From the NCBI RefSeq assembly GCF_014529535.1, contig NW_023503456.1, positions 124,001 to 188,000 of the forward strand: a stretch of 64,000 nt of DNA, read 5' to 3'. Source of the stretch: Bradysia coprophila. Its lineage: Eukaryota > Arthropoda > Insecta > Diptera > Sciaridae. Each line of letters opens with the position of its first letter. Position 1 is the first letter of the stretch. A model generated the notes under the pieces. That model was not told where the DNA came from. It did not search any database and saw only the letters and a list, made by a program, of their open reading frames with translations. Below are positions 44,165-55,482 of the stretch, one piece after another. A program made the translations under genes and the position numbers.

Positions 44165-47100
44165 ACGCGTCTGCCAGGCTCTTAAAGCGTTTGCCATCCA
44201 CTTATAAGCGTCTGCCAGTCAATAAGAATCGCCTGCCAGGCACTTAAAAGCGTCTGCTAGCCAGTTATGAGCGTCTGCAAGGCACTTATAGCGTTTGCCA
44301 GCCTTTTATAAGTGTCTGCCAGTCACTTAGAACCGTCTGCCAGCTAATTAGAAGCGTCTGCCAGGCACGTAAAAGCAGCTGCCATCCAGTTCAACCTTCC
44401 GCCAGGCATTTATAAGCGTCTGCCAGCCAGTTCAACCTTCCCCAAGGCTTTTATTAGCGTCTGCCATCCAGTTCAACCTTCCGCTAGGCATTTATAAGCG
44501 TCTGCCAGCCAGTTCAACCTTCCCCAAGGCAATTATAAACGTCTGCCAGGGACTTATAAGCGTCTGCCAGACACTTATAAGCGTTTGCCATGCACGTATG
44601 AGCGTCTGCCAGGCACTTATGAGCGTCGGCCAGGCACTTATAAGCGTCTGCCAGGCATCTATAAGCGGCTGCCAGGCATCTAAAAGCGTCTGCCAGGCAC
44701 TTATAAGCGTTTGCCAGGCACTTATAAGCGTCTGCCAGGCATCTATAAGCGTCTGCCAGGCACTTATAAGCGTTTGCCAGGCACTTATAAGCGTTTGCCA
44801 GGCACTTATAAGCGTCTGACAGGCACTTATAAGCGTCTGCCAGGCACTTATAAGCGTCTGCCAGGCACTTATAAGCGTCTGCCAGGCACTTATAAGCGTC
44901 TGCCAGGCAGTTATAAGCGTCTGCCAGGCAGTTATAAGCGTCTGCCAGGCACTTATAAGCGTCTGCCAGGCACTTATAAGCGTCTGCCAGGCTCTTATAA
45001 GCGTCTGCCAGCCAGTTCAACCTTCCGCCAGGCACTTATAAGCGTCTGCCAGAAAGTTCAATCTTTCGCCAGGCAATTATAAACGTCTGCCAGGAACTTA
45101 TGAGCGTCTGCCAGCCAGTTCAACCTTCTGCCAGCCAGTTCAATCTTTCGCCAGGCAATTATAAACGTCTGCCAGGCACATATAAGCGTCTGCCAGCCAG
45201 TTCAATCTTTCGCCAGGCAATTATAAGCGTCTGCCAGCCAGTTCAATCTTTCGCCAGGCAATTTAAACGTCTGCCAGGCACTTATGAGCGTCTGCCAGCC
45301 AGTTCAACCTTCTGCCAGCCAGTTCAATCTTTCGCCAGGCAATTATAAACGTCTGCCAGGCACTTAAAAGCGTCTGCCAGCCAGTTCAACCTTCTGCCAG
45401 CCAGTTCAATCTTTTGCCAGGCAATTATAAGCGTCTGCCAGAAAGTTCAATCTTTCGCCAGGCAATTGTAAACGTCTGCCAGGCACTTATGAGCGTCTGC
45501 CAGCCAGTTCAATCTTTCGCCAGGAAATTATAAACGTCTGCCAGGCACATATAAGCGTCTGCCAGCCAGTTCAATCTTTTGCCAGGCAATTATAAGCGTC
45601 TGCCAGCCAGTTCAATCTTTCGCCAGGCAATTATAAACGTCTGCCAGGCACTTATGAGCGTCTGCCAGCCAGTTCAATCTTTCGCCAAGCAATTATAAAC
45701 GTCTGCCAGGCTCATATAAGCGTCTGCCAGCCAGTTCAATCTTTCGCCAGACAATTATAAGCGTCTGCCAGTCAGTTCAATCTTTCGCCAGACAATTATA
45801 AACGTCTGCCAGGCACTTATGAGCGTCTGCCAGCCAGTTCAATCTTTCGCCAGGCAATTATAAACGTCTGCCAGGCACATATAAGCGTCTGCCAGCCAGT
45901 TCAATCTTTTGCCAGGCACTCATAAGCGTCTACCAGCCAGTTCAATCTTTCGCCAGGCAATTATAAACGTCTGCCAGGCTCATATAAGCGTCTGCCAGCC
46001 AGTTCAATCTTTCGCCAAGCAATTATAAACGTCTGCCAGGCACATATAAGCGTCTGCCAGCCAGTTCAATCTTTTGCCAGGCACTCATAAGCGTCTACCA
46101 GCCAGTTCAATCTTTCGCCAAGCAATTATAAACGTCTGCCAGGCTCATATAAGCGTCTGCCAGCCAGTTCAATCTTTCGCCAGGCAATTATAAACGTCTG
46201 CCAGGCTCATATAAGCGTCTGCCAGCCAGTTCAATCTTTTGCCAGGCACTCATAAGCGTCTACCAGCCAGTTCAATCTTTCGCCAAGCAATTATAAACGT
46301 CTGCCAGGCTCATATAAGCGTCTGCCAGCCAGTTCAATCTTTTGCCAGGCACTCATCAGCGTCTACCAGCCAGTTCAATCTTTCGCCAGGCAATTATAAA
46401 CGTCTGCCAGGCTCATATAAGCGTCTGCCAGCCAGTTCAATCTTTCGCCAGGCAATTATAAACGTCTGCCAGGCACATATAAGCGTCTGCCAGCCAGTTC
46501 AATCTTTTGCCAGGCACTCATAAGCGTCTACCAGCCAGTTCAATCTTTCGCCAAGCAATTATAAACGTCTGCCAGGCTCATATAAGCGTCTGCCAGCCAG
46601 TTCAATCTTTCGCCAAGCAATTATAAACGTCTGCCAGGCTCATATAAGCGTCTGCCAGCCAGTTCAATCTTTTGCCAGGCTCATATAAGCGTCTGCCAGC
46701 CAGTTCAATCTTTCGCCAAGCAATTATAAACGTCTGCCAGGCTCATATAAGCGTCTGCCAGCCAGTTCAATCTTTTGCCAGGCACGCATAAGCGTCTACC
46801 AGCCAGTTCAATCTTTCGCCAGGCAATTATAAACGTCTGCCAGGCTCATATAAGCGTCTGCCAGCCAGTTCAATCTTTCGCCAGGCAATTATAAACGTCT
46901 GCCAGGCACATATAAGCGTCTGCCAGCCAGTTCAATCTTTTGCCAGGCACTCATAAGCGTCTACCAGCCAGTTCAATCTTTCGCCAAGCAATTATAAACG
47001 TCTGCCAGGCTCATATAAGCGTCTGCCAGCCAGTTCAATCTTTCGCCAAGCAATTATAAACGTCTGCCAGGCTCATATAAGCGTCTGCCAGCCAGTTCAA

Positions 47101-49100
47101 TCTTTCGCCAGACAATTATAAGCGTCTGCCAGTCAGTTCAATCTTTCGCCAGACAATTATAAACGTCTGCCAGGCACTTATGAGCGTCTGCCAGCCAGTT
47201 CAATCTTTCGCCAGGCAATTATAAACGTCTGCCAGGCACATATAAGCGTCTGCCAGCCAGTTCAATCTTTTGCCAGGCACTCATAAGCGTCTACCAGCCA
47301 GTTCATGCGGTAATTACATTGCTGCATAAAAAAGGAGACATAACAAAGCTGGAAAATTACCGACCCATAAGCCTATTGTCAACACTCTACAAGTTGTTTA
47401 TGAAAATCATTACGAAGAGGAACACTAACAAGTTCGACTTCTACCAACCTGTTGAACAAGCTGCTTTCAGATCTGGTTTCAGCACAAACGACCATTTGCA
47501 AGTGATGAGAACGCTTATTGAGAAGTGTCGTGAATACAACATCGACATAGTCTTGCTATTCATAGACTTCGAAAAAGCTTTCGATTCAGTGGAAACATGG
47601 TCGATATTGGACGCATTAGACGAATGTAGAGTAGACTCAAGGTACTCCAACACAATTCGATATGTGTACAAAAATGCTACTTCATGTATAAAACTTCATA
47701 AGAGCACGGAGAAATTCAGAATTGGCCGAGGTGTAAGGCAGGGTGACACCATTTCACCGAAATTATTCACGGCGATTCTGCAGAGTGTTTTTAGGAAGTT
47801 AAACTGGAGTAAAATGGGAATAAAGATAAATGGAGAGTACCTGAGCAATCTCCGCTTCGCTGATGACATTGTACCGATAGCAGCGAATCTAGGTCAGGCT
47901 CAGCTTATGCTACAACAGTTAAGTGAAGAGGCAAACAAAGTTGGCCTCAAGATGAACTTATGAGCGTCTGACAGCCAGTTCAATCTTTCGCCAGGCAATT
48001 ATAAACGTCTGCCAGGCACATATAAGCGTCTGCCAGCCAGTTCAATCTTTCGCCAGGCACTTATAAACGTCTGCCAGGCTCATATAAGCGTCTGCCAGCC
48101 AGTTCAATCTTTCGCCAGGCAGTTATAAGCGTCTGCCAGCCAGTTCAATCTTTCGCCAGGCAATTATAAACGCCTGCCAGGCACTTATGAGCGTCTGCCA
48201 GGCAATTATAAACGTCTGCCAGGCACATATAAGCGTCTGCCAGCCAGTTCTTTCGCCAGGCACTTATGAGCGTCTGCCAGCCAGTTCAATCTTTCGCCAA
48301 GCAATTATAAACGTCTGCCAGGCTCATATAAGCGTCTGCCAGCCAGTTCAATCTTTCGACAGGCAATTATAAACGTCTGCCAGGCACATATAAGCGTCTG
48401 CCAGCCAGTTCAATCTTTCGCCAGGCAATTATAAACGTCTGCCAGGCTCATATAAGCGTCTGCCAGCCAGTTCAATCTTTCGCCAGGCAATTATAAGCGT
48501 CTGCCAGCCAGTTCAATCTTTCGCCAGACAATTATAAACGTCTGCCAGGCACTTATGAGCGTCTGCCAGGCAATTATAAACGTCTGCCAGGCACATATAA
48601 GCGTCTGCCAGCCAGTTCAATCTTTCGCCAAGCAATTATAAACGTCTGCCAGGCTCGTATAAGCGTCTGCCAGCCAGTTCAATCTTTCGCCAGGCAATTA
48701 TAAGCGTCTGCCAGTCAGTTCAATCTTTCGCCAGGCAATTTCATGCGTCTGCCAGCCAGTTCAATCTTTCGCCAGGCAATTATAAACGTCTGCCAGGCAC
48801 TTATGAGCGTCTGCCAGGCAATTATAAACGTCTGCCAGGCACTTATGAGCGTCTGCCAGCCAGTTCAATCTTTCGCCAAGCAATTATAAACGTCTGCCAG
48901 GCTCGTATAAGCGTCTGCCAGCCAGTTCAATCTTTCGCCAGGCAATTATAAGCGTCTGCCAGTCAGTTCAATCTTTCGCCAGGCAATTTCATGCGTCTGC
49001 CAGCCAGTTCAATCTTTCGCCAGGCAATTATAAACGTCTGCCAGGCACTTATGAGCGTCTGCCAGCCAGTTCAACCTTCCGCCAGGCACTTATAAGCTTC
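44165..49100 (-). repeat. Two-monomer satellite array (reverse)
   Basis: Same family as 20360-22694, in the opposite orientation. 44520-45000 is almost pure A monomer (GCGTCTGCCAGGCACTTATA). From 45000 on, A and B monomers (CCAGTTCAATCTTTCGCCAG) form a ~62-base AAB-type unit with repeated higher-order blocks. The array is interrupted by a LINE fragment at 47305-47961. Proline- or alanine-rich periodic ORFs through it are artefacts. Confidence 0.95.
47305..47961 (+). pseudogene. RTE reverse-transcriptase fragment inside the satellite
   Basis: About 657 bases encode the first RT motifs (ENYRPISLLSTLYK, LLFIDFEKAFDSVE, GVRQGDTISPKLFTA, LRFADDI). They correspond to residues ~580-797 of the intact element at 52.1-55.2 kb. 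The fragment lacks the endonuclease, the C-terminus and the (GAA)n tail. The 3' junction shares ACTTAT with the satellite and no target duplication is seen. This points to recombination or repair capture instead of target-primed insertion. Confidence 0.9.
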
Positions 49101-49225
49101 CGCTAAACGTTATGTGTGATTCTCCAGATTATTTTATAAATTCAAAAAAGTGGTATAACAATGAAAGACACAAAATAAAGGATTTAAATATATTCTCAAT
49201 ATTACTCTTTTCCTAATAATAATAC

Positions 49226-49597
49226 GTCAGAGAGAGCTTTTTTCTCCTTTGTTACGATCTGTCAGTTTTTCTATTTTGCGATTTAGTATGGAAATGAAAA
49301 CTAAAATTGAGATATCTTTGCTGTTTTAAGTGGTTTTTCATATTTTTTTGGACCAAAATGTTTTAAAGTGTGTTTGGAATCGGTTGACATTAATAAAATA
49401 ATAAAATAGAAAAAAATATTTTCACACAATCTGTTAATGCCAATCGATTCCAAACACATTTTAAAACATTTTGGTCCAAAAAAATATGAAAAACCACTTA
49501 AAACAGCAAAGATATCTCAATTTTAGTTTTCATTTCAAATAGCAAAAAAGAAAAACTGACAGATCGTAACAAAGGAGAAAAAAGCTCTCTCTGACGT
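49226..49597. mobile_element. ~370-bp hairpin MITE
   Basis: CGTCAGAGAGAGCTTTTTTC at the left and GAAAAAAGCTCTCTCTGACG at the right are perfect inverted ends. The arms pair for about 165-185 bases (including GGTCCAAAAAAATATGAAAA), leaving a loop of about 50 bases. Confidence 0.9.
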
Positions 49598-50460
49598 TTA
49601 TACGACTAATGGCGTGGATAACATTCGTTAGTTAAATTTAGTTAAATAAGAATTAATTTTTTATTGCTCTCTAAAAAAATTATTTTCATAATTTACACGA
49701 TTCGATAGTAAGGAACCCAAATTACCATATACCGCCTATCGTACTACGATAATCGTAGCCTAGTTTTTCAGACATTTTTGTAATTTTCATGAATTGAGTG
49801 ACATACTTCCATCATTTCCATTTTAGTTTACTGATAAAATACAACCAACGTTTTCTTTCATAAATAAAATAGACCGAAAACTTAAATAAACGCAACTCTC
49901 CAGCAAAGTCACATATGGTTGGTTTACAGACTTACTGAAAGTAAACCAGACACTGTATTCATATACTTCTAAATCAACGAAATTTGCAAGCAGACACTGT
50001 CCGGTTTTCCTCCCACTGACTATGTAAACAACTTTTCTGTGATTTTCCTAGCACTTTTCTTCAATATGTAAATATGTAGAAGGAACGTCGCGAAGGCACT
50101 TGTTCAAAAGTCTTAATCGCTCAAACGGTCTTCTCTTTCCACTGTTTTCCAGTTTTTTTTTTCAGTTATTCAGAGTACGACAAACGACAATTTTATTTGA
50201 AAGCACAAATCTACAATCACTACAACACTCTAATAGATCGTTTCTCCTCGTATTCCTCTGAAAATGTTTATTCAATATTCTTTGTATACTGACATCGAAT
50301 TTAAGGTTGAAACTTCTTCCACACAGTCGTCGTTTTAAATGCTCTGAAATTTTCGTAAAGGCTTTGAGCCGATTTCATTTCTACAACTGTAGTTTTTACG
50401 CCTGCGTCTAAGTTAAACACAAATCTTCGGTGCTAAATCCACTTTCAATACCTAAAATGT
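49598..50460. other. Intergenic, no gene seen
   Basis: AT-rich and unstructured apart from short T runs. No coding block with splice signals was recognised. Confidence 0.4.
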
Positions 50461-51250
50461 AATAGTACTTTTCCTAACGCATGCTAAAGGGCGTTTTTTT
50501 AGCAAATGAGATTTTTCCAGCACGAGCCGGAGGCGAGTTCTGCAATAGAATTAGTTAAAAAAAGGTTAAAAAAGCACGCGTTTGGAACAACGTATTGTTT
50601 ATAGTGTGCCGGAAATGAGCGAAGAAGTGTGATGAAGTACGATGATAAACAATAGTACATTTTCTACCTTTTACCTTCTACCTTTCTACCTATTTTTACA
50701 TGCTTCAGATATGTAATGGCGTCATTACGTGTATGCTGTAATGCTGAAAATCGTTGATAGATTGCTTCTGCATGTAAAATAAACTACGTACTGGTTTGGA
50801 GATTGTTATTTTGACAAGTGTGGCGTTTGTATCTCTAGCCGAAGGCTCCAAGCCAGTACGTAAAATCTACTATTTACGTACTTTACGGTTTTCATTCACC
50901 TTTTTTGGCTTTCGACGTAATATATTACGTCCTTACATTAAGAAAGACTTGAACTGACCATTTCCACTGTCAGTCACACTTTGTAAGACTCCCTCTATCC
51001 CCTCTCGTGCGGACGTCCTTTATGGACGGTCCCTTTGGATAGTAGTACATTATGACTTAGCTTGTTGTTGTTTACAACGACCGGTTGCATATCATGTTAA
51101 AGCAAAATGCAGCAGATACCATGTTAATAGACCCATTTACACAAGAGCAATAACGGAACCTCGCCTGCGGCTCGGATACCGTAAGCTTTGCACTTATGGA
51201 ATAGGCTATTTACATAGTATCTGCTGCTACTATGAACGAATGAAAAAATT
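50461..51250. repeat. Cluster of small palindromes with an AGCCGAAGGC-type centre
   Basis: Three imperfect hairpins lie in a row: 50465-50640 (centre GAGCCGGAGGCG at 50524), 50770-50880 (TACGTACTGGTTTGGAG pairing with CTCCAAGCCAGTACGTA, centre AGCCGAAGGCT) and 51110-51235 (GCAGATACCATGTTAATAG against CATAGTATCTGC, centre CGCCTGCGGCTC). Some end in AATCTACTATT, the complement of the AATAGTAGATT end seen elsewhere. Confidence 0.6.
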
Positions 51251-52131
51251 CATTTTCCTTCAAAATCTTCGAAAATTCTTTAAAATCGTCTGGTCTTCAG
51301 CAAAGTAATATCAACAATAAAATTGAACATCAACATTTTGTTCCGTCGTTGTTGATAGTCTTAACTTAATTAATAATCTTCGACTGTGAATTCGCTCATA
51401 ATTAATATTAGCTAAACAAAATAATCAAGAACGCTTACGCTATGCCATCACGAAGGCAGTGGCAGCCAAATTCAATGGTGGCTTCTCCATCAACTTAGAA
51501 GCATAGAGGTAATATACCTAGAGGAATTATGAGCCGAATTTAAGGAAAAATGATCTCACACACACCACTGACGAAAATGTCATTTGTTTTATTTTTCAAA
51601 TTGTATACTGTACAAAGTACAGTCGTCAGGTACATAAACATTCAAGAGATGATTTTTCAATTTAATCTGTCAGTTTGTTCTATTGAGAAGGGCCTTGCTT
51701 AGAAGAGAAATCTTGTGTTTTAAAAATGTTGTAAGAGAAATATTCCTCTGAACGACTGAACCGAAGAAATTTAGGTGCCAGCTGCCTTCGTGAGTATCTT
51801 CAGTTATAATTTCTGGCTAGTGTTGTCTTATGTAGCAAAATGTATGTTAAAGTGAGCAAAGTAACAGATTTAGTGATAATATAGTATTGATATGCTTGCC
51901 GTTTGTAAAAAGTTAAATTACTAAAGGTTTCGAATCGATTTAAAATTTTGAAGCATCCACTTTTCGAAAGAACATCCAATAAAATCTGCAGACAGACCTC
52001 AGAGTTTATCGTTGGGTCCTCTAGATTTTACGGAGTGATTTTAAACGGACGCAAATGGTTAGCTTAATGGATGAGTAGTCGCCTTTTTGGAATTTTTTGA
52101 TTTCAAAGTTCAAAAAACCAAGGTTGCAATT
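51251..52131. other. Intergenic; dispersed block shared with 19.4 kb
   Basis: 51503-51590 (ATAGAGG, ATACCTAGAGGAATTATGAG, CACACACACCACTGACG) matches 19424-19510. The rest is unassigned. AGGTTGCAATT at 52121-52131 is the target duplication of the adjacent LINE. Confidence 0.5.
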
Positions 52132-55100
52132 CTTCTTCTTCTTCTTTTTCAGCCTGTTTCTATCCACTGCTGGATGTAGGCCTCTCCAACTTCTTTCCAT
52201 TTCGTACGATCCATTGCCATTTGCTGCCAGTTTGTACCTGCAATATTCTTAATTCCGTTTGTCCATCTCTCTGGTGGTCTACCTATAGCTCGTCTTTTAT
52301 ATGGTCGCCAGTTCATGATCTTTTTGGTCCAACGTTCGTCTGTCCTTCTTGCAATATGTCCCGCCCAGCTCCATTTCAGAGATGCTATTCTTTCCATGAC
52401 ATCAACGACCCTGGTTTGTTGTCGAATCCATTGATTCGTCATTCTGTCTCTGAGTGTTATTCCAAGCATACTCCGTTCCATGGCTCTTTGTGTCACTCTC
52501 AATTTATCTTCGGATGCTTTTGTTAAAGTTAACGTTTCCGCTCCATAAGTGAGCACTGGAAGGACACAAGTGTCGAAAACTTTGCGTTTCAGACTATTAT
52601 TCATTTTGCTTTTGAAAATTAGTCTGAGTTTTCCGAACGCTGCCCATGCAAGACCAATCCTACGTCTTATTTCTGCAGTTTGGTTGTCCAGACCTAACTT
52701 CAGTTTATGTCCTAGATATACATAGCTGTCGACTCGTTCAATGACAGTGTCACCAATTTTGATTTCTCTATCGTCCCCGATGTTGGTCATGACTTTTGTT
52801 TTCGATAAGTTCATCTTGAGGCCAACTTTGCTCGCCTCTTCACTTAACTGTTGTAGCATAATCTGAGCCTGACCTAGATTCGCTGCTATCGGTACAATGT
52901 CATCAGCGAAGCGGAGATTGCTCAGGTACTCTCCATTTATCTTTAATCCCATTTTACTCCAGTTTAACTTCCTAAAAATACTCTGCAGAATCGCCGTGAA
53001 TAATTTCGGTGAAATGGTGTCACCCTGCCTTACACCTCGGCCAATTCTGAATTTCTCCGTGCTCTTATGAAGTTTTATACATGAAGTAGCATTTTTGTAC
53101 ACATATCGAATTGTGTTGGAGTACCTTGAGTCTACTCTACATTCGTCTAATGCGTCCAATATCGACCATGTTTCCACTGAATCGAAAGCTTTTTCGAAGT
53201 CTATGAATAGCAAGACTATGTCGATGTTGTATTCGCGACACTTCTCAATAAGCGTTCTCATCACCTGCAAATGGTCGTTTGTGCTGAAACCAGATCTGAA
53301 AGCAGCTTGTTCAACAGGTTGGTAGAAGTCGAACTTGTTAGTGTTCCTCTTCGTAATGATTTTCATAAACAACTTGTAGAGTGTTGACAATAGGCTTATG
53401 GGTCGGTAATTTTCCAGCTTTGTTATGTCTCCTTTTTTATGCAGCAATGTAATTACCGCATTTTCCCAGGCTTCTGGTACTTCTTCCCATTGGAGACATT
53501 GATTAAACAAAGCCGTGATTGCCTTTAATAATGAGTCTCCACCTAGTTTAATGGCTTCCACTGGAACACCATCTTCTCCGGGAGACTTTTTGTTTTTCAT
53601 CTCGGCTACTGCAGCTTTGACTTCATCAACAGTTATGTCGGGCATATCCTCCGATCCCACGTTTCTTATTATTGGTCTATCTTCGGTTTCTTCCGTTGGG
53701 CTCTGTCTTGCTGAAGAAAACAAATTCTCATAAAATTCTGTTGCAATGTTTAATATCGCATTTCGATCCGTTTGGATCGTTCCTGTTTTGTCTCGTAATT
53801 TGAAGATTTCTTTTTTGGCGTTTGTCATTTTTCTTCGTAGGACTTTCATATTGCAGTTAGCTTCAATTATGTTTTGAGCCAATTGGACATTATATTTTCT
53901 TTCATCTGATCTCCTTGCTTTGTTGATACTTTTAGACAGGTTCCGGTATTCCACCGAATCTCGTCCTCCGTTTTTTACCAACTCTGCTCTGCTTGCGATC
54001 AGGTCTAATGTTTCTCTGCTGAGTTTTGATTCTTTCCCTTGGACGGATTTGCATTTGGATTTCATGAAACCCATTATTGTATCGACGATTTTGGTATTCA
54101 ATTCGTCCAATGTTTCACATTGATTGTTGACGTTATCTAATTCGGCAGTCATTTTCGTAGCAAATTCTTCATTTTGTGTGTAAAGCCTTTGAACGTCAAT
54201 CCTTTCACTTTTCTGAACTAGTTGTGATCTTTGAAATCTGGTATTTAACGTGACTCTTGCACGAACCATTCGGTGATCACTACCGGTTGAAAAATTGTTT
54301 AGGACCGTAACGTTCTTAACGGTTGACTTACAGCCAGTTATGATGTAATCGATCTCATTTTTCGTTACACCATCTGCACTAGCCCAAGTCCATTTCCGTT
54401 GAGGCTTTCCTGCAAAAAATGAATTCATTGCGTACAAATTGTGTTGCTGTAAGAAGTTGAGTAAAGTATTTCCACGCTCATTTCTTTGGTCGTTGCTAAA
54501 ACTACCAACAGAAACTTCGGAGTCTTCTTCTCGTTTTCCCAGCTTCGCATTGAAATCACCGATTAGATATTGGTAATGTGAAGGGTTTTCGTCCAGAGCT
54601 TTCTCGACATCTTCATAGAATCTTTCTACTTCTTCGTCATCATGGGTGGACGTGGGTGCGTAAACCTGAATTAATTTGACACTGTATCTGTTATTTATCT
54701 TCAGGATTACGTATATCACTCGATCGGATATGCTTTTCGTGTGAATTATGCGATCCGACCACCGCTTGTTTATGAACAATCCGACACCGTGCATCAGCAT
54801 CTGACTGTCACTTCCTCGGTAGAAGAATGTATGCCCTGATTGTAATTTCAGGCATTCCTCTCCAGGTTTTCTCACTTCGCTCACTCCCACAACATCCCAT
54901 TTTATCTTTTCTAGCTCTTCTTCCATTTCTTGCATTTTTTGTCTTGTCAATGTTCTGGCATTATATGTGGCAATGTATAATTCGTTATGGCTTCGTTTGA
55001 AGGTTTTTAGCATTAAAACACCACGCTTGCTACTGCGGGTTGGTGAGTATGAAAGCTTTACTTTGCTCGCCCCCGGTAATCCTCGAGCTCTGACCCGCAC

Positions 55101-55482
55101 ATTTCTGCACGTTCCGGGACCACCGTGCCTATCAAAGTGCACAGTGCCCGACGGGGTAGTGTTACTCTTTTTGAACATTCTTTTCCATAAAGCTTTGCCC
55201 ATTCTTTTGAACCTATCTGAGCAAAAGGTTATTCGTCCTTTAAAAGCTTAACCTAGTAGCTAATAAGAATTCTGGGATCGTTCTATCCTTTGGCTTCCTG
55301 ATCGTGTTGTTTCACCTCAACGTTGGTCCCTTAACCCCAATTCTTTCGGCTTCCAGCTCACGATTCATTCAACCTTAAGATTGATCTATCTAATCCTATC
55401 TTATCTACTGCTACGTCCTCGTTAAACTTCATTCCCTCCACTCTTTTTCAAACTGGCTTGGGACAGTCTTTGGCGGTGTTCC
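52132..55482 (-). mobile_element. Full-length RTE-type LINE
   Basis: A ~3.35-kb element with a 5' UTR of about 280 bases (55203-55482), one ORF and a 3' end with a (GAA)n-type tail (TTC repeats at 52132-52147 on the plus strand). The 11-base direct repeat AGGTTGCAATT occurs at 52121-52131 and 55483-55493. A single EEP-RT ORF, no RNase H and a short microsatellite tail fit the RTE clade. Confidence 0.92.
52149..55202 (-). CDS. RTE endonuclease-reverse transcriptase (1017 aa)
   Basis: An intact ORF. An apurinic-like (EEP) endonuclease occupies residues ~75-320: TYNARTL at 79, SEVRKPGE near 108, QVYAPTS near 179, IGDFNAK near 214-220, NEIDYIITG near 282 and SDHRMV at 308-313. The reverse transcriptase domain (~535-800) has KSPGEDGVP, NYRPISLLS, the catalytic FIDFEKAFD (666-674), RQGDTISPKLF and FADD (765-768). 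The C-terminal ~200 residues have the conserved LTYGAETLTL and WSWAGHIAR motifs of this group. The protein would nick target DNA and copy its own RNA in place (target-primed reverse transcription). No frameshift or stop is present and the target duplication is exact, so the copy looks young and possibly active. Two partial copies of the same family lie at 47.3 and 57.1 kb. Confidence 0.93.
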   Translation of the reverse strand: MGKALWKRMFKKSNTTPSGTVHFDRHGGPGTCRNVRVRARGLPGASKVKLSYSPTRSSKRGVLMLKTFKRSHNELYIATYNARTLTRQKMQEMEEELEKIKWDVVGVSEVRKPGEECLKLQSGHTFFYRGSDSQMLMHGVGLFINKRWSDRIIHTKSISDRVIYVILKINNRYSVKLIQVYAPTSTHDDEEVERFYEDVEKALDENPSHYQYLIGDFNAKLGKREEDSEVSVGSFSNDQRNERGNTLLNFLQQHNLYAMNSFFAGKPQRKWTWASADGVTKNEIDYIITGCKSTVKNVTVLNNFSTGSDHRMVRARVTLNTRFQRSQLVQKSERIDVQRLYTQNEEFATKMTAELDNVNNQCETLDELNTKIVDTIMGFMKSKCKSVQGKESKLSRETLDLIASRAELVKNGGRDSVEYRNLSKSINKARRSDERKYNVQLAQNIIEANCNMKVLRRKMTNAKKEIFKLRDKTGTIQTDRNAILNIATEFYENLFSSARQSPTEETEDRPIIRNVGSEDMPDITVDEVKAAVAEMKNKKSPGEDGVPVEAIKLGGDSLLKAITALFNQCLQWEEVPEAWENAVITLLHKKGDITKLENYRPISLLSTLYKLFMKIITKRNTNKFDFYQPVEQAAFRSGFSTNDHLQVMRTLIEKCREYNIDIVLLFIDFEKAFDSVETWSILDALDECRVDSRYSNTIRYVYKNATSCIKLHKSTEKFRIGRGVRQGDTISPKLFTAILQSIFRKLNWSKMGLKINGEYLSNLRFADDIVPIAANLGQAQIMLQQLSEEASKVGLKMNLSKTKVMTNIGDDREIKIGDTVIERVDSYVYLGHKLKLGLDNQTAEIRRRIGLAWAAFGKLRLIFKSKMNNSLKRKVFDTCVLPVLTYGAETLTLTKASEDKLRVTQRAMERSMLGITLRDRMTNQWIRQQTRVVDVMERIASLKWSWAGHIARRTDERWTKKIMNWRPYKRRAIGRPPERWTNGIKNIAGTNWQQMAMDRTKWKEVGEAYIQQWIETG

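Noticed and set aside
44514..48372. Periodic ORFs through the satellite on both strands (up to 173 codons)
   Set aside because: The period of the protein follows the 20-bp monomers and frames are open on both strands because the monomer lacks stops. No start context, no domain.
52221..54123. Plus-strand ORFs opposite the LINE ORF
   Set aside because: Antisense shadows of the endonuclease-reverse transcriptase reading frame.
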